Position numbers and translations under genes: made by a program
The notes under the pieces: model-generated
The model's input: the letters and a program-made list of their open reading frames with translations, nothing else
Told to the model about the DNA's origin: nothing
The model's database searches: none
Part shown: piece after piece, positions 6,546 through 13,013 of the stretch
Layout: every line of letters starts with the position of its first letter
Numbering within the stretch: position 1 is the first letter of the stretch
Assembly (NCBI GenBank): GCA_023443455.1
Contig: JAEZUE010000017.1
Span: 1 to 35,728, forward strand
Length of the DNA: 35,728 nucleotides
Source: Verrucomicrobiota bacterium
GTDB lineage: Bacteria > Verrucomicrobiota > Verrucomicrobiia > Opitutales > Opitutaceae
Reading direction: 5' to 3'

Positions 6546-7565
6546 TCACGGCTCGGGGTGTTGCGCCCGGTACTCGGCGAGCAGCCGCATCGTCTCGTCG
6601 AAGATGTCCGCCGGCACCAGTTTGCCGCGAATCTCCGGATACACCGGCTCCGCCACCGCCCGCCACTCGAGCACCTGCTCCCTGCTCGGGCGCGTCACCT
6701 GCAGGCCGCGCTGCTCCATCGCCGCCACCGACTCGTCCATCTCGCGACGACCCGTCGCGGTGATCTCGACCCCGGCCGCCGCGGCCGACGCGAGCATCTC
6801 CGCCCGGTCCTGGGCCGGCAGCGCCTCCCAGGTCTCCTTGCGCACCACGAGGGCACCGACCAGCGGCGCCCAGTTGAGGTCGAGCATGTGCGGGGCCCGC
6901 GTGTCGACCTGTGCCGCCATCGCATAGAACGGCGGCAGCGGCACCGCGTCGATCAGCCCGGTCTGCAGGCTCGGCACGATGTCGGCCGTCTCCAACGGCA
7001 CCGCGTCGAATCCGGCCGACTTGTACAGCTCGACCTGGCCCGGATTGCCCGACCAGGAGAACAGCTTCATCTTCCGCAGATCCTCCGGCGTGGCCACCGG
7101 CGCCTTCGTGAAGAACCGCACCCAGCCCGGGTCGACCCAGAAAAGCACGACAAAGCCCTTCTGCTCCATGCGCGCCTCGAGCATCGGGCGCAGGCGCGTG
7201 CCGACATAGTCGACCTCGGCCATGCTGTGGAAGCCCATCGGGATGTTCTGCAACCCCGCGACGCCCGGCTCGATCTCCGACAAGCCCACCCCGGTGAGCA
7301 GCGCCGCCTGCAGCGAATTGACCTGCATCAGGCCGACCATCTCGGCCTCACCGCCGAGCTTGCCGCCGGCGAAGATCGTGAGGTTCACCTTGCCGCCCGA
7401 CTCCTTCTTCCACGCCTCGCCCATCTTCTTGAGCGAGGTGTGGTACGAGGTGCCGACGGGCACGAGCGTGCCGAGCTTGATGCGCGAAGCCGCGCCCGCG
7501 GACACCGCCAGCGCGGCGCCGAGGACCAGCACGGAGATTCGGGAGAGAACGGACGAAACGAACAT
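6546..7565 (-). CDS. TRAP transporter substrate-binding protein, DctP/TatP-like
   Basis: 339 aa; periplasmic solute-binding subunit that delivers a ligand to a TRAP membrane pair. The ATG at 7565 gives a signal peptide (MFVSSVLSRISVLVLGAALA, cleavage after about AGAAS). DctP-fold landmarks: IKLGTLVPVGTSYHTSL, FAGGKLGGEAEMVGLMQVNS, the hinge region DLRKMKLFSWSGNP, and ADIVPSLQTGLIDAVPLPP. In classical DctP proteins the segment after PEDLKGLK carries an Arg that binds the ligand carboxylate; here it reads MKLFSWSG, so the Arg is not at that position. It lies 20 nt downstream of a TatT lipoprotein gene, the arrangement known from Treponema pallidum Tp0956-Tp0957. The membrane subunits (DctQ/DctM) are not adjacent, since the next sequence is a REP array. 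Ligand unknown, not necessarily a carboxylate. Confidence 0.88.
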   Translation of the reverse strand: MFVSSVLSRISVLVLGAALAVSAGAASRIKLGTLVPVGTSYHTSLKKMGEAWKKESGGKVNLTIFAGGKLGGEAEMVGLMQVNSLQAALLTGVGLSEIEPGVAGLQNIPMGFHSMAEVDYVGTRLRPMLEARMEQKGFVVLFWVDPGWVRFFTKAPVATPEDLRKMKLFSWSGNPGQVELYKSAGFDAVPLETADIVPSLQTGLIDAVPLPPFYAMAAQVDTRAPHMLDLNWAPLVGALVVRKETWEALPAQDRAEMLASAAAAGVEITATGRREMDESVAAMEQRGLQVTRPSREQVLEWRAVAEPVYPEIRGKLVPADIFDETMRLLAEYRAQHPEP

Positions 7566-7585
7566 GACGGATACAACTTCGGGTT

Positions 7586-8509
7586 TCAGGGCAGAAGAAA
7601 CAACTCCTCCTGGCGGGAAAGCAGCCAGCGCGCACGGCGCTGCATGATCAGATTGACGAGACGCTGGTCGGGATGGCCGTCGACGTCGACCGCGAGCGCC
7701 CGCTCCAGCAGCTCGACGAACTTCGCGTGGTCCTGCTGCTCCACGCAGACCGCCTCCGCATACGTCACGAAGGGACCGGCCTGGCGCCCGCCGGCCAGCT
7801 CGACCGCGCGCTCGAAATGGGCGCGCGCCCGCTCGATCGGATCTCCGGATACGCCTTGGCGCGCCATCTCGTAGTTGACGAGGAAGCCCCGGATCGCGCC
7901 CTCGCCCCAATCGGCATCGAGCTCCGCGGCGCGGTCGATCAAGGCCTCCATCTGCGGAATCTCCGCGAGCAGCGCGGGATCGTCCTTGCCCAGCGAAATC
8001 GCCGCCGCCCATGCGGCCGCCGTCCAGTAGAGCTGCGGCACATCGGCTTTCGTGAAACCAGCCACCGCCGCGCGCGGATCGCCCGGAAGTGCCGCCCCGA
8101 ACCCGGGCCGGCTCACCTCGAGGCCGCGCAGGCCATAGTTCCGGGCGCGCACGTAGAGCCGGCGGGCCCGCCCGCGCAGCGCCTGCGACGCGTCGAAATC
8201 CACCGCTTCCAATTCGTCGGCCTCCTCCTGCACGAAGGCGAACGCGTACTGGGTGAAGCCGCTCGAGGCCGCGAGCAGCAGTCCCCGGTGTTCCGGGCTC
8301 TCCACCAGCAGGCTCTCCATGAGCTTCAGGCTGAACGGCACCGCCGCCTTCACCAGCTCCGGATCGTCGTCGGTGGCGAAGGCGCCGCCGCCGCTCGACA
8401 AAGCGTCGCCGAGCTTGTTGACGGCCAAACGATTGAGCGAGCAACCGGCCAGACCACCCGCCACCAGGACCGCGAGCGCACAACGGGATGTGGTTCGAAG
8501 CAGAAACAT
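7586..8509 (-). CDS. TatT-family lipoprotein (TRAP-associated, TPR-like)
   Basis: 307 aa from the ATG at 8509. A signal peptide with lipobox (LAGCS, Cys at about residue 23) predicts a lipoprotein facing the periplasm. The body is helical with features of the TatT family: LLLAASSGFTQYAFAFVQEEAD, ARRLYVRARNYGLRGLE, YWTAAAWAAAISLGKDDPALLAEIPQ, and a C-terminal TPR-like part (GPFVTYAEAVCVEQQDHAKF). In T. pallidum the homolog is a trimer with TPR-like folds that binds the TRAP binding protein. It is the first gene of a two-gene operon with the DctP-like protein; the 20-nt gap supports co-transcription. No clear Shine-Dalgarno is visible. The upstream extension of the frame runs through REP sequence and is rejected. 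Confidence 0.88.
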   Translation of the reverse strand: MFLLRTTSRCALAVLVAGGLAGCSLNRLAVNKLGDALSSGGGAFATDDDPELVKAAVPFSLKLMESLLVESPEHRGLLLAASSGFTQYAFAFVQEEADELEAVDFDASQALRGRARRLYVRARNYGLRGLEVSRPGFGAALPGDPRAAVAGFTKADVPQLYWTAAAWAAAISLGKDDPALLAEIPQMEALIDRAAELDADWGEGAIRGFLVNYEMARQGVSGDPIERARAHFERAVELAGGRQAGPFVTYAEAVCVEQQDHAKFVELLERALAVDVDGHPDQRLVNLIMQRRARWLLSRQEELFLLP

Positions 8510-9031
8510 GGAGCGGGCGTTGAAACAAAGCCCACCCGCCGTGGCGAACAGAAACCGGCCCAGCGGTCCCAGCGGTGGACCAACGGTCCCCGCCCCAACT
8601 CTCCCGCGGCGCGGCCGACCAGGGCAGCGAAAGCCGCCTCGCCGGCACGGAGGCCGGCGCCACGCCCGGTCCGGCACGCCACGCCGTGGCGCAGGCGTCC
8701 CTGCCTGCGTTCCCCGACCCAGCCCGCTCCCCGGCTCCAGCCAAACCTCGCCGGCACGGAGGCCGGCGCCACGCCCGGTCCGGCACGCCACGCCGTGGCG
8801 CAGGCGTCCCTGCCTGCGATCCCCGACCCAGCCCGCTCCCCGGCTCCAGTCGGCTCACCGGCGTTAACCGCGTCCGCACCGACGCGGCCCACCGCGCTCC
8901 CCGTGGCGCGGCCCGCCAGAGCAGCGGAAGCCGCCACGCCGGCTCCGCCGACCTCGCCGCACCGCCGTCCCCCCGTCACCCCGATTTCACCCGGCCGTCA
9001 CCGGCGCCGCCGCAATTGCATTGTCGCCGAA
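8510..9031. other. Intergenic region between divergent tatT and the OlsB-like gene
   Basis: 522 bp. The centre (8638-8860) is a two-unit REP array. On either side is G+C-rich sequence without a recognisable gene or clear promoter. Promoters for both flanking genes should lie here. Confidence 0.55.
8638..8860. repeat. REPIN-like array, two units, about 109-bp period
   Basis: Same elements as at 6130-6505: GTGG-tagged GCAGGC-GTCCCT-GCCTGC hairpins at 8686 and 8795, with inverse GCCGGC-ACGGAG-GCCGGC hairpins between and before them. Filler differs slightly from the first array (CCCCGACCCAGCCC in place of CTTCGCCGCCGCCC) and the period is one base shorter. Confidence 0.88.
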
Positions 9032-9859
9032 ATGGCGACCGTCACGCTTTGCGCTGTCTCACCAACCCATTCTCCCGTGCCCTTCTCCGCGCCGCTCCTC
9101 GCCGCAGAAACCACCCGCCAACCGGGCTTCCCGTTCACCACGGGCCTGTACCGTGTGCGCCTCGCCACCACCGCCGAGGACTTGCGCGCCGCCCAGCGGC
9201 TGCGCTTCGAGGTCTTCAACCGGGAGCTCAACGAGGGACTGGAGTCGGCGTGGTTGACCGGCCACGACGGCGACCGCTTCGACGCCGTCTGCGCCCACCT
9301 CCTCGTCGAGGAGAACGCGACCGGCACGATCGTGGGCACCTACCGGATGATGACCGGCCGCACCGCCGCCTCGTCGGGCCTCGGCTACTACAGCGCACAG
9401 GAGTTCGACCTCGCCCCCTTCGAGCCCTACCGCGACCGGATCCTCGAGCTCGGGCGCGCCTGCGTGCAACAGGACCACCGCAACCAGACCGTCGTCGGCA
9501 TCCTCTGGCGCGGCATCGCGATGCACGCCCGCAGCTGCGGCGCCCGCTTCCTCATGGGCTGCAGCTCCCTCACCTCGCAGGACCCGGCCGAGGGCGCCGC
9601 CATGTACCACCAGCTTTCGGGCAAATACCTCGCGCCGGCGGAGTTCCGCACCCGGCCCATGCCGGCCTACGCCTTCGACGTGCCGCCGCCCGAGGGCAGC
9701 GCGACCAAGATCCCGCGCCTGATGGCGGCGTATCTGATGATCGGATGCCGCATCTGCGGCGAGCCCGCCATCGACCGCGAGTTCAAGACCATCGACTTCC
9801 TCACGCTGATGGACCTCGAGAACGTTCCGCCGGCGGTCGCGCGCAAGTACCTCATCTGA
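9032..9859 (+). CDS. GNAT-fold N-acyltransferase, OlsB-like
   Basis: 275 aa from the ATG at 9032; a GTG at 9077 is an alternative start and nothing decides between them. The conserved part begins at GLYRVRLATTAEDLRAAQ. Signatures of the COG3176/OlsB group: LRFEVFNREL, the acidic DRFDAVCAHLLVEE, GTIVGTYRMM, ILELGRACVQQDHRN, LWRGIAMHA and FLMGCSSLTSQDP. OlsB moves a 3-hydroxyacyl group from ACP to ornithine, the first step of ornithine-lipid synthesis; related members act on other amines. A PlsC-like enzyme that could supply the second acylation lies at 19594, far away. The specific amine acceptor is inference. Membrane-associated cytosolic enzyme. Confidence 0.8.
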   Translation: MATVTLCAVSPTHSPVPFSAPLLAAETTRQPGFPFTTGLYRVRLATTAEDLRAAQRLRFEVFNRELNEGLESAWLTGHDGDRFDAVCAHLLVEENATGTIVGTYRMMTGRTAASSGLGYYSAQEFDLAPFEPYRDRILELGRACVQQDHRNQTVVGILWRGIAMHARSCGARFLMGCSSLTSQDPAEGAAMYHQLSGKYLAPAEFRTRPMPAYAFDVPPPEGSATKIPRLMAAYLMIGCRICGEPAIDREFKTIDFLTLMDLENVPPAVARKYLI

Positions 9860-9873
9860 GGCGTAAGCATTCG

Positions 9874-9900
9874 GTCGAGTGTCGAGTGACGAGCGTCGAG
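9874..9900. repeat. Short-period tract of GTCGAGT words
   Basis: Four 7-nt words (GTCGAGT, GTCGAGT, GACGAGC, GTCGAG) follow the acyltransferase stop. The remaining sequence up to 10085 shows no gene. Confidence 0.55.
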
Positions 9901-10085
9901 GGGCCGATCACAGAGAAGATCGAGCGGAGCACTCGTGCTGGAAGCTCACCACCGATGGATTGGCGCTCGTCCCGCGACGCCCGCCTCTCGACCGCATCAT
10001 CGCGGTTGAGCCCGATTCCGGCGGTTCGGCACCGAGGGCACCGCAGCCCCATCGCCGGGGCGCGGCCGAGCGCACCGCCCCGGAC

Positions 10086-10898
10086 CTACAGCCCGAGCGC
10101 GCCGCCGTGGTTTTTCAACCACGCCTCCGCCTCGCGCCAACGCGGGCACACGCCCTCGACGAGCGCCCAGAACCGCGCCGAGTGGTTCATCTCCCGCACG
10201 TGCATCAGCTCGTGCAGGATGATGTAGTCGACGGCGAACGCCGGCGCCTGCACCAGGCGCCAGTTCAACGAAATCGTGCCGTTCGACGAACACGAGCCCC
10301 AGCGCGTGCGCTGGTCGCGCACGACCACCTCGCGCACTTCCACGCCCGTGACCGCCGCCAGCTCCCACGTGCGCGGTGGCAGCTCGATGCGGGCGATGCG
10401 GCGGAAATGTCCCTCGAGCGTCGCCCGCAGATCGCCCTCGTGCTGTTGCACCCGGAACCGGTCCGGGCCGATCGCCACGTGCGGCGAACGCTCCGCGGAC
10501 CGGCCGATCACCTGCCACTCGCCCCGCCACAGCACGCTCGTGCCGAGCGTCCAGACCAGGGCGCTGCGGGGCAGCTGGGAGAGGCGTTGGCGGGTGCGGT
10601 CGAGCCAGTCGCGCTGGCTCTCGAGAAACTGGCGCGCCTGCCGCTCCGAACCGCGTCGCGGGATCGTGAGTACTGCGGCCCCGTCGCGACCGACGCTGAG
10701 CCGGTAGCGCGTCGCCTTCTCGCTGCGCCGCACCACGACCTCGGGCGCATCCGCCAGCACGAAATCCCCGGCCCGGTCCGGTGCCGCGCCCGCCACCGGC
10801 GGCGGGCGTGGCGCCACCAGCAACGCCTGCGGCGCCGGCTCGGACACAGCGGGCGCGGGCGATCCGAAATCGAACCATTGTTGTTCGGCGGAGGGCAC
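10086..10898 (-). CDS. YgjP/DUF45-type zinc metallopeptidase
   Basis: About 270 aa if the GTG at 10898 is used. The frame stays open to an ATG at 11054, but that would overlap the end of the phosphoesterase and translate low-complexity sequence; a GTG at 10847 is also possible, so the start is uncertain. The C-terminal half is unmistakable: TRWGSCSSNGTISLNWRL, then HELMHVREMNH with zinc ligands at about His229, His233 and His239 and catalytic Glu230, then FWALVEGVCPRW. The N-terminal third is Ala/Pro-rich and probably disordered. The YgjP group resembles M48/SprT peptidases; the cellular substrate is not established. The gene lies 70 bp downstream of the phosphoesterase on the same strand, so a shared transcript is likely. 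Confidence 0.88.
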   Translation of the reverse strand: MPSAEQQWFDFGSPAPAVSEPAPQALLVAPRPPPVAGAAPDRAGDFVLADAPEVVVRRSEKATRYRLSVGRDGAAVLTIPRRGSERQARQFLESQRDWLDRTRQRLSQLPRSALVWTLGTSVLWRGEWQVIGRSAERSPHVAIGPDRFRVQQHEGDLRATLEGHFRRIARIELPPRTWELAAVTGVEVREVVVRDQRTRWGSCSSNGTISLNWRLVQAPAFAVDYIILHELMHVREMNHSARFWALVEGVCPRWREAEAWLKNHGGALGL

Positions 10899-10968
10899 TG
10901 CCCACCGTCTTGCCGACTCCGTACGGCCCCGAAAAGCCGAAAACCGCGCCGAGCGCCCCCGATTCCGC

Positions 10969-11409
10969 TCAAAGCAGTTCGAGCGTCCACCCCCAGCGCC
11001 CGGCGCCGTCGAAGTCGAGCCATGCGAAACTCGCCGGCGCGCCGCGATGGGCATGCGAGATGCAACCGGGATTCAACCACCGCACACCCGACGGATCGGT
11101 CTCGTCGCGCGGCACATGCGTGTGGCCGTGCAGGAGCGCGGCACAACCGGCCGGCGCCCGCAGCGGCGGGATGTGGACCAGGTGAAACCGTGCGCCCGCG
11201 CGTTCCAGCAGGAGCGTTTCCGGCCAGCGATCCGACCAGTCGCAGTTGCCCCGCACGATCAGGATCGGCACCTCCAGTTTCTCCAGCGGAGCCAACGTGC
11301 CCGGCAGGCACACATCGCCGAGATGCCAAATCTCCGCCGCACCCCGCAGCCGGGCGGGCAACTTCGGCGGCAGCCGATCATGGGTATCGGAGATCACGGC
11401 GATGCGCAT
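10969..11409 (-). CDS. YfcE/MJ0936-type metallophosphoesterase
   Basis: 146 aa from the ATG at 11409. A compact calcineurin-like phosphodiesterase with the full motif set: VISDTHD (Asp8, His10) at the N-terminus, WHLGDVC, VRGNCDWSD, LLHGHTHVP and WLNPGC. The two-metal site looks complete. Small members hydrolyse phosphodiesters such as bis-pNPP or 2',3'-cyclic nucleotides in vitro, with no agreed physiological substrate. Length is slightly below the usual 155-185 aa but no motif is missing. It precedes the metallopeptidase on the same strand and is divergent from the lipoprotein at 11511. Confidence 0.9.
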   Translation of the reverse strand: MRIAVISDTHDRLPPKLPARLRGAAEIWHLGDVCLPGTLAPLEKLEVPILIVRGNCDWSDRWPETLLLERAGARFHLVHIPPLRAPAGCAALLHGHTHVPRDETDPSGVRWLNPGCISHAHRGAPASFAWLDFDGAGRWGWTLELL

Positions 11410-11510
11410 GGTAGGGCGAGGACCTTGGCGAGCGTGTCGGAGTTCCCCGCCGATGCAGCACTTTTCCCGCTGGCCGGGCAACCGCGTTGTCCTAACTTGG
11501 CGCCCCGGCC
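11410..11510. promoter_or_regulatory. Divergent phosphoesterase-lipoprotein intergenic region
   Basis: 101 bp between two divergent start codons; promoters for both genes must lie here or overlap it. I see no clear -35/-10 pair or operator. Confidence 0.35.
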
Positions 11511-12077
11511 ATGGCTCGCCCGTTTCCAGTCTCCGCCTTCTCGCTTCTGCTGCTCGCGGGCTGCACGCAACTGCCGCAGCCCAAGGCGCCCCCGTTTTCA
11601 CCGCCGACCGCCACGCCCGAGACCGCCGTCCCTCCGTCGTCCGCCGCCCGCCCGCGGCTCTCGCAGGTCCACGTCAACAGCCCGGATCGGCTGCGCGCGG
11701 GAGCGTTTGCCGATGCCTTGCGCGACGAACTGCGCGCCCGTGGCTTCGAAGTGCGCGCCTCCGAGACCGCCGCCCCCTCCGGCGAAGGCGGCGCCGCGGC
11801 GCTCACGCTCGCCCATGCCGTGGCCGAAGGCGCCACGCCGCCGGCCAACGCCCGCTCGCTCGCGTATCTGCATCCCAATGCTCCGCGATTGCTGCTCCTG
11901 GTGGACGTGGTCGCCGGAGCGGGCACCACCCTCCGTGTGGGCGCGGTTTTCGCCGACACCACCGATGGTTCGGTGCTCTGGTCCTTCCGTCTGGAGGAGG
12001 AGCCGCCCGAGGATGATCGCCAACTGCGGCGCCTGGCCGGCCGATTGCTCGGCTCGCTGCCGCCACCGCAGTCGTAA
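11511..12077 (+). CDS. Small lipoprotein, conserved-looking, unknown function
   Basis: 188 aa. The ATG at 11511 opens a signal peptide ending in lipobox LLLLAGCTQ (Cys at residue 18), so a lipid-anchored periplasmic or outer-membrane protein is expected. Residues 20-50 are Pro/Ala-rich linker. The rest has alternating helix and strand: RAGAFADALRDELRARGFEV, then LLLLVDVVAGAGTTLRVGAVFAD, then TTDGSVLWSFRLEEEP. This layout (helix then a strand-rich core ending in a WSF-type strand) recalls small outer-membrane lipoproteins that modulate other envelope proteins, but I cannot name a family. It converges with the GNAT gene, whose stop is 15 nt away. Confidence 0.75.
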   Translation: MARPFPVSAFSLLLLAGCTQLPQPKAPPFSPPTATPETAVPPSSAARPRLSQVHVNSPDRLRAGAFADALRDELRARGFEVRASETAAPSGEGGAAALTLAHAVAEGATPPANARSLAYLHPNAPRLLLLVDVVAGAGTTLRVGAVFADTTDGSVLWSFRLEEEPPEDDRQLRRLAGRLLGSLPPPQS

Positions 12078-12092
12078 AGCACTGTCCTGTAT

Positions 12093-12728
12093 TCAGGTTG
12101 CCTGTGCCGTATTCGCTTCCACCGGAAGCCGTTCCCGACGGGCCGGCAAGGGCGGCAAACACCCGTCTTCCAACACCCGCTCGTGAATCGGTCGCCCTGC
12201 GAGGTCGAGGCCCACGCAGGGGGATCCTATTCGGTCGAAGAAGCGCGCACCGCACGGCGACCAGACCACGCTGAGCAACGACAACGCCCGCTGCCCGCGC
12301 TGCGCCAACTTCCGCTGAAAGAGCACCTCCTCGGTATAGAGCCGACTCGCGACTCCCCGCCCATGCCACTCCGGCCGCACCGCCATCGAGCACAGGTAAA
12401 GGTGGTGCTCCCGGCTCGTACTTCGGTAGTCGAGGATCGCCTCGAGCGGGATCTGGCCGTCATGCGCCAGCCCCGCCACCACCTGCCGGCGAAACTCCGC
12501 CGTGACCGGTAGAAATTGGTAGTACCCTGCCAGTGTGCCGTCCGCCTGCCGAGCGAGACTCAGCGAGTCGGGGCAGCGCTCGAACCGCTCGCTCCAATAC
12601 TCGAAACTGCCGAGATCCTCCTCGGAGGCAGACGAGTACAGGGCGCGGTCGAGCGCCAGCATTTCACGAATCAGCGCCGCCACATCGGTTTCATCCGAAG
12701 AGCGGTGGAACTGGAGAGTTGTGCACAT
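12093..12728 (-). CDS. GNAT-family acetyltransferase
   Basis: 211 aa from the ATG at 12728 (MCTTLQFHRSSDETDV). An ATG 13 codons upstream is possible but adds no conserved sequence. The acetyl-CoA-binding motif A is LCSMAVRPEWHGRGVASRLY, with the R-x-x-G-x-G/A core as HGRGVAS. It is followed by motif B with ALSLLSVVWSPCGARFFDRIG, typical of single-domain GNATs. The N-terminal half (FEYWSERFERCPDSLSLARQ, GTLAGYYQF) fits strands 2-4. The substrate cannot be predicted. It is a single gene, convergent with the lipoprotein. A 15-bp dyad lies about 90 bp upstream. Confidence 0.88.
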   Translation of the reverse strand: MCTTLQFHRSSDETDVAALIREMLALDRALYSSASEEDLGSFEYWSERFERCPDSLSLARQADGTLAGYYQFLPVTAEFRRQVVAGLAHDGQIPLEAILDYRSTSREHHLYLCSMAVRPEWHGRGVASRLYTEEVLFQRKLAQRGQRALSLLSVVWSPCGARFFDRIGSPCVGLDLAGRPIHERVLEDGCLPPLPARRERLPVEANTAQAT

Positions 12729-12817
12729 GGCGGGAAGGAGATTGGCCGTTCTGTCGAGCCTCGGCACCCGGCCGTTTTGTATTCAGATGCTACTCGGCCC
12801 GGATCAGCCACTTGCAT

Positions 12818-12832
12818 CGATTATTGTAATCG
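12818..12832. promoter_or_regulatory. CGATTA-TTG-TAATCG dyad, possible operator
   Basis: Perfect 6-bp arms around a 3-nt spacer in an A+T-richer part of the 285-bp region between the divergent GNAT (start 12728) and acylase (start 13014) genes. It has the shape of a dimeric repressor site. No matching regulator is in the window. The rest of the region shows no gene. Confidence 0.3.
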
Positions 12833-13013
12833 CCTCCCGCGTGCCCAGAGGAGAAACACAGGCACGCCCCGGAGACGCTTCAGCAACTGCTTATGGCATA
12901 GCTACTTGAAAATCCTTGATTCGGCTTCACGCGATTGACCGACCCGTTTCCAGTCGTCACTCTGCGCGCCACATCGGGCCCCGCCCGGCACCCATTTCAT
13001 CCCGTCACCCATC

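Noticed and set aside
10896..10940. Minus-strand frame reading GPYGVGKT, resembling a P-loop, upstream of the metallopeptidase
   Set aside because: It lies in a different frame from the peptidase, in a short G+C-rich gap, and no other ATPase motif follows.
10899..11054. Longer N-terminus for the metallopeptidase starting at 11054
   Set aside because: It would overlap the phosphoesterase by 86 nt and translates arginine- and serine-rich shadow sequence with no family support.
12088..12786. 9-bp direct repeat TGTATTCAG on both sides of the GNAT gene, as a possible insertion footprint
   Set aside because: A shared 9-mer is about what chance gives within 700 bp, and no inverted ends or transposase accompany it.
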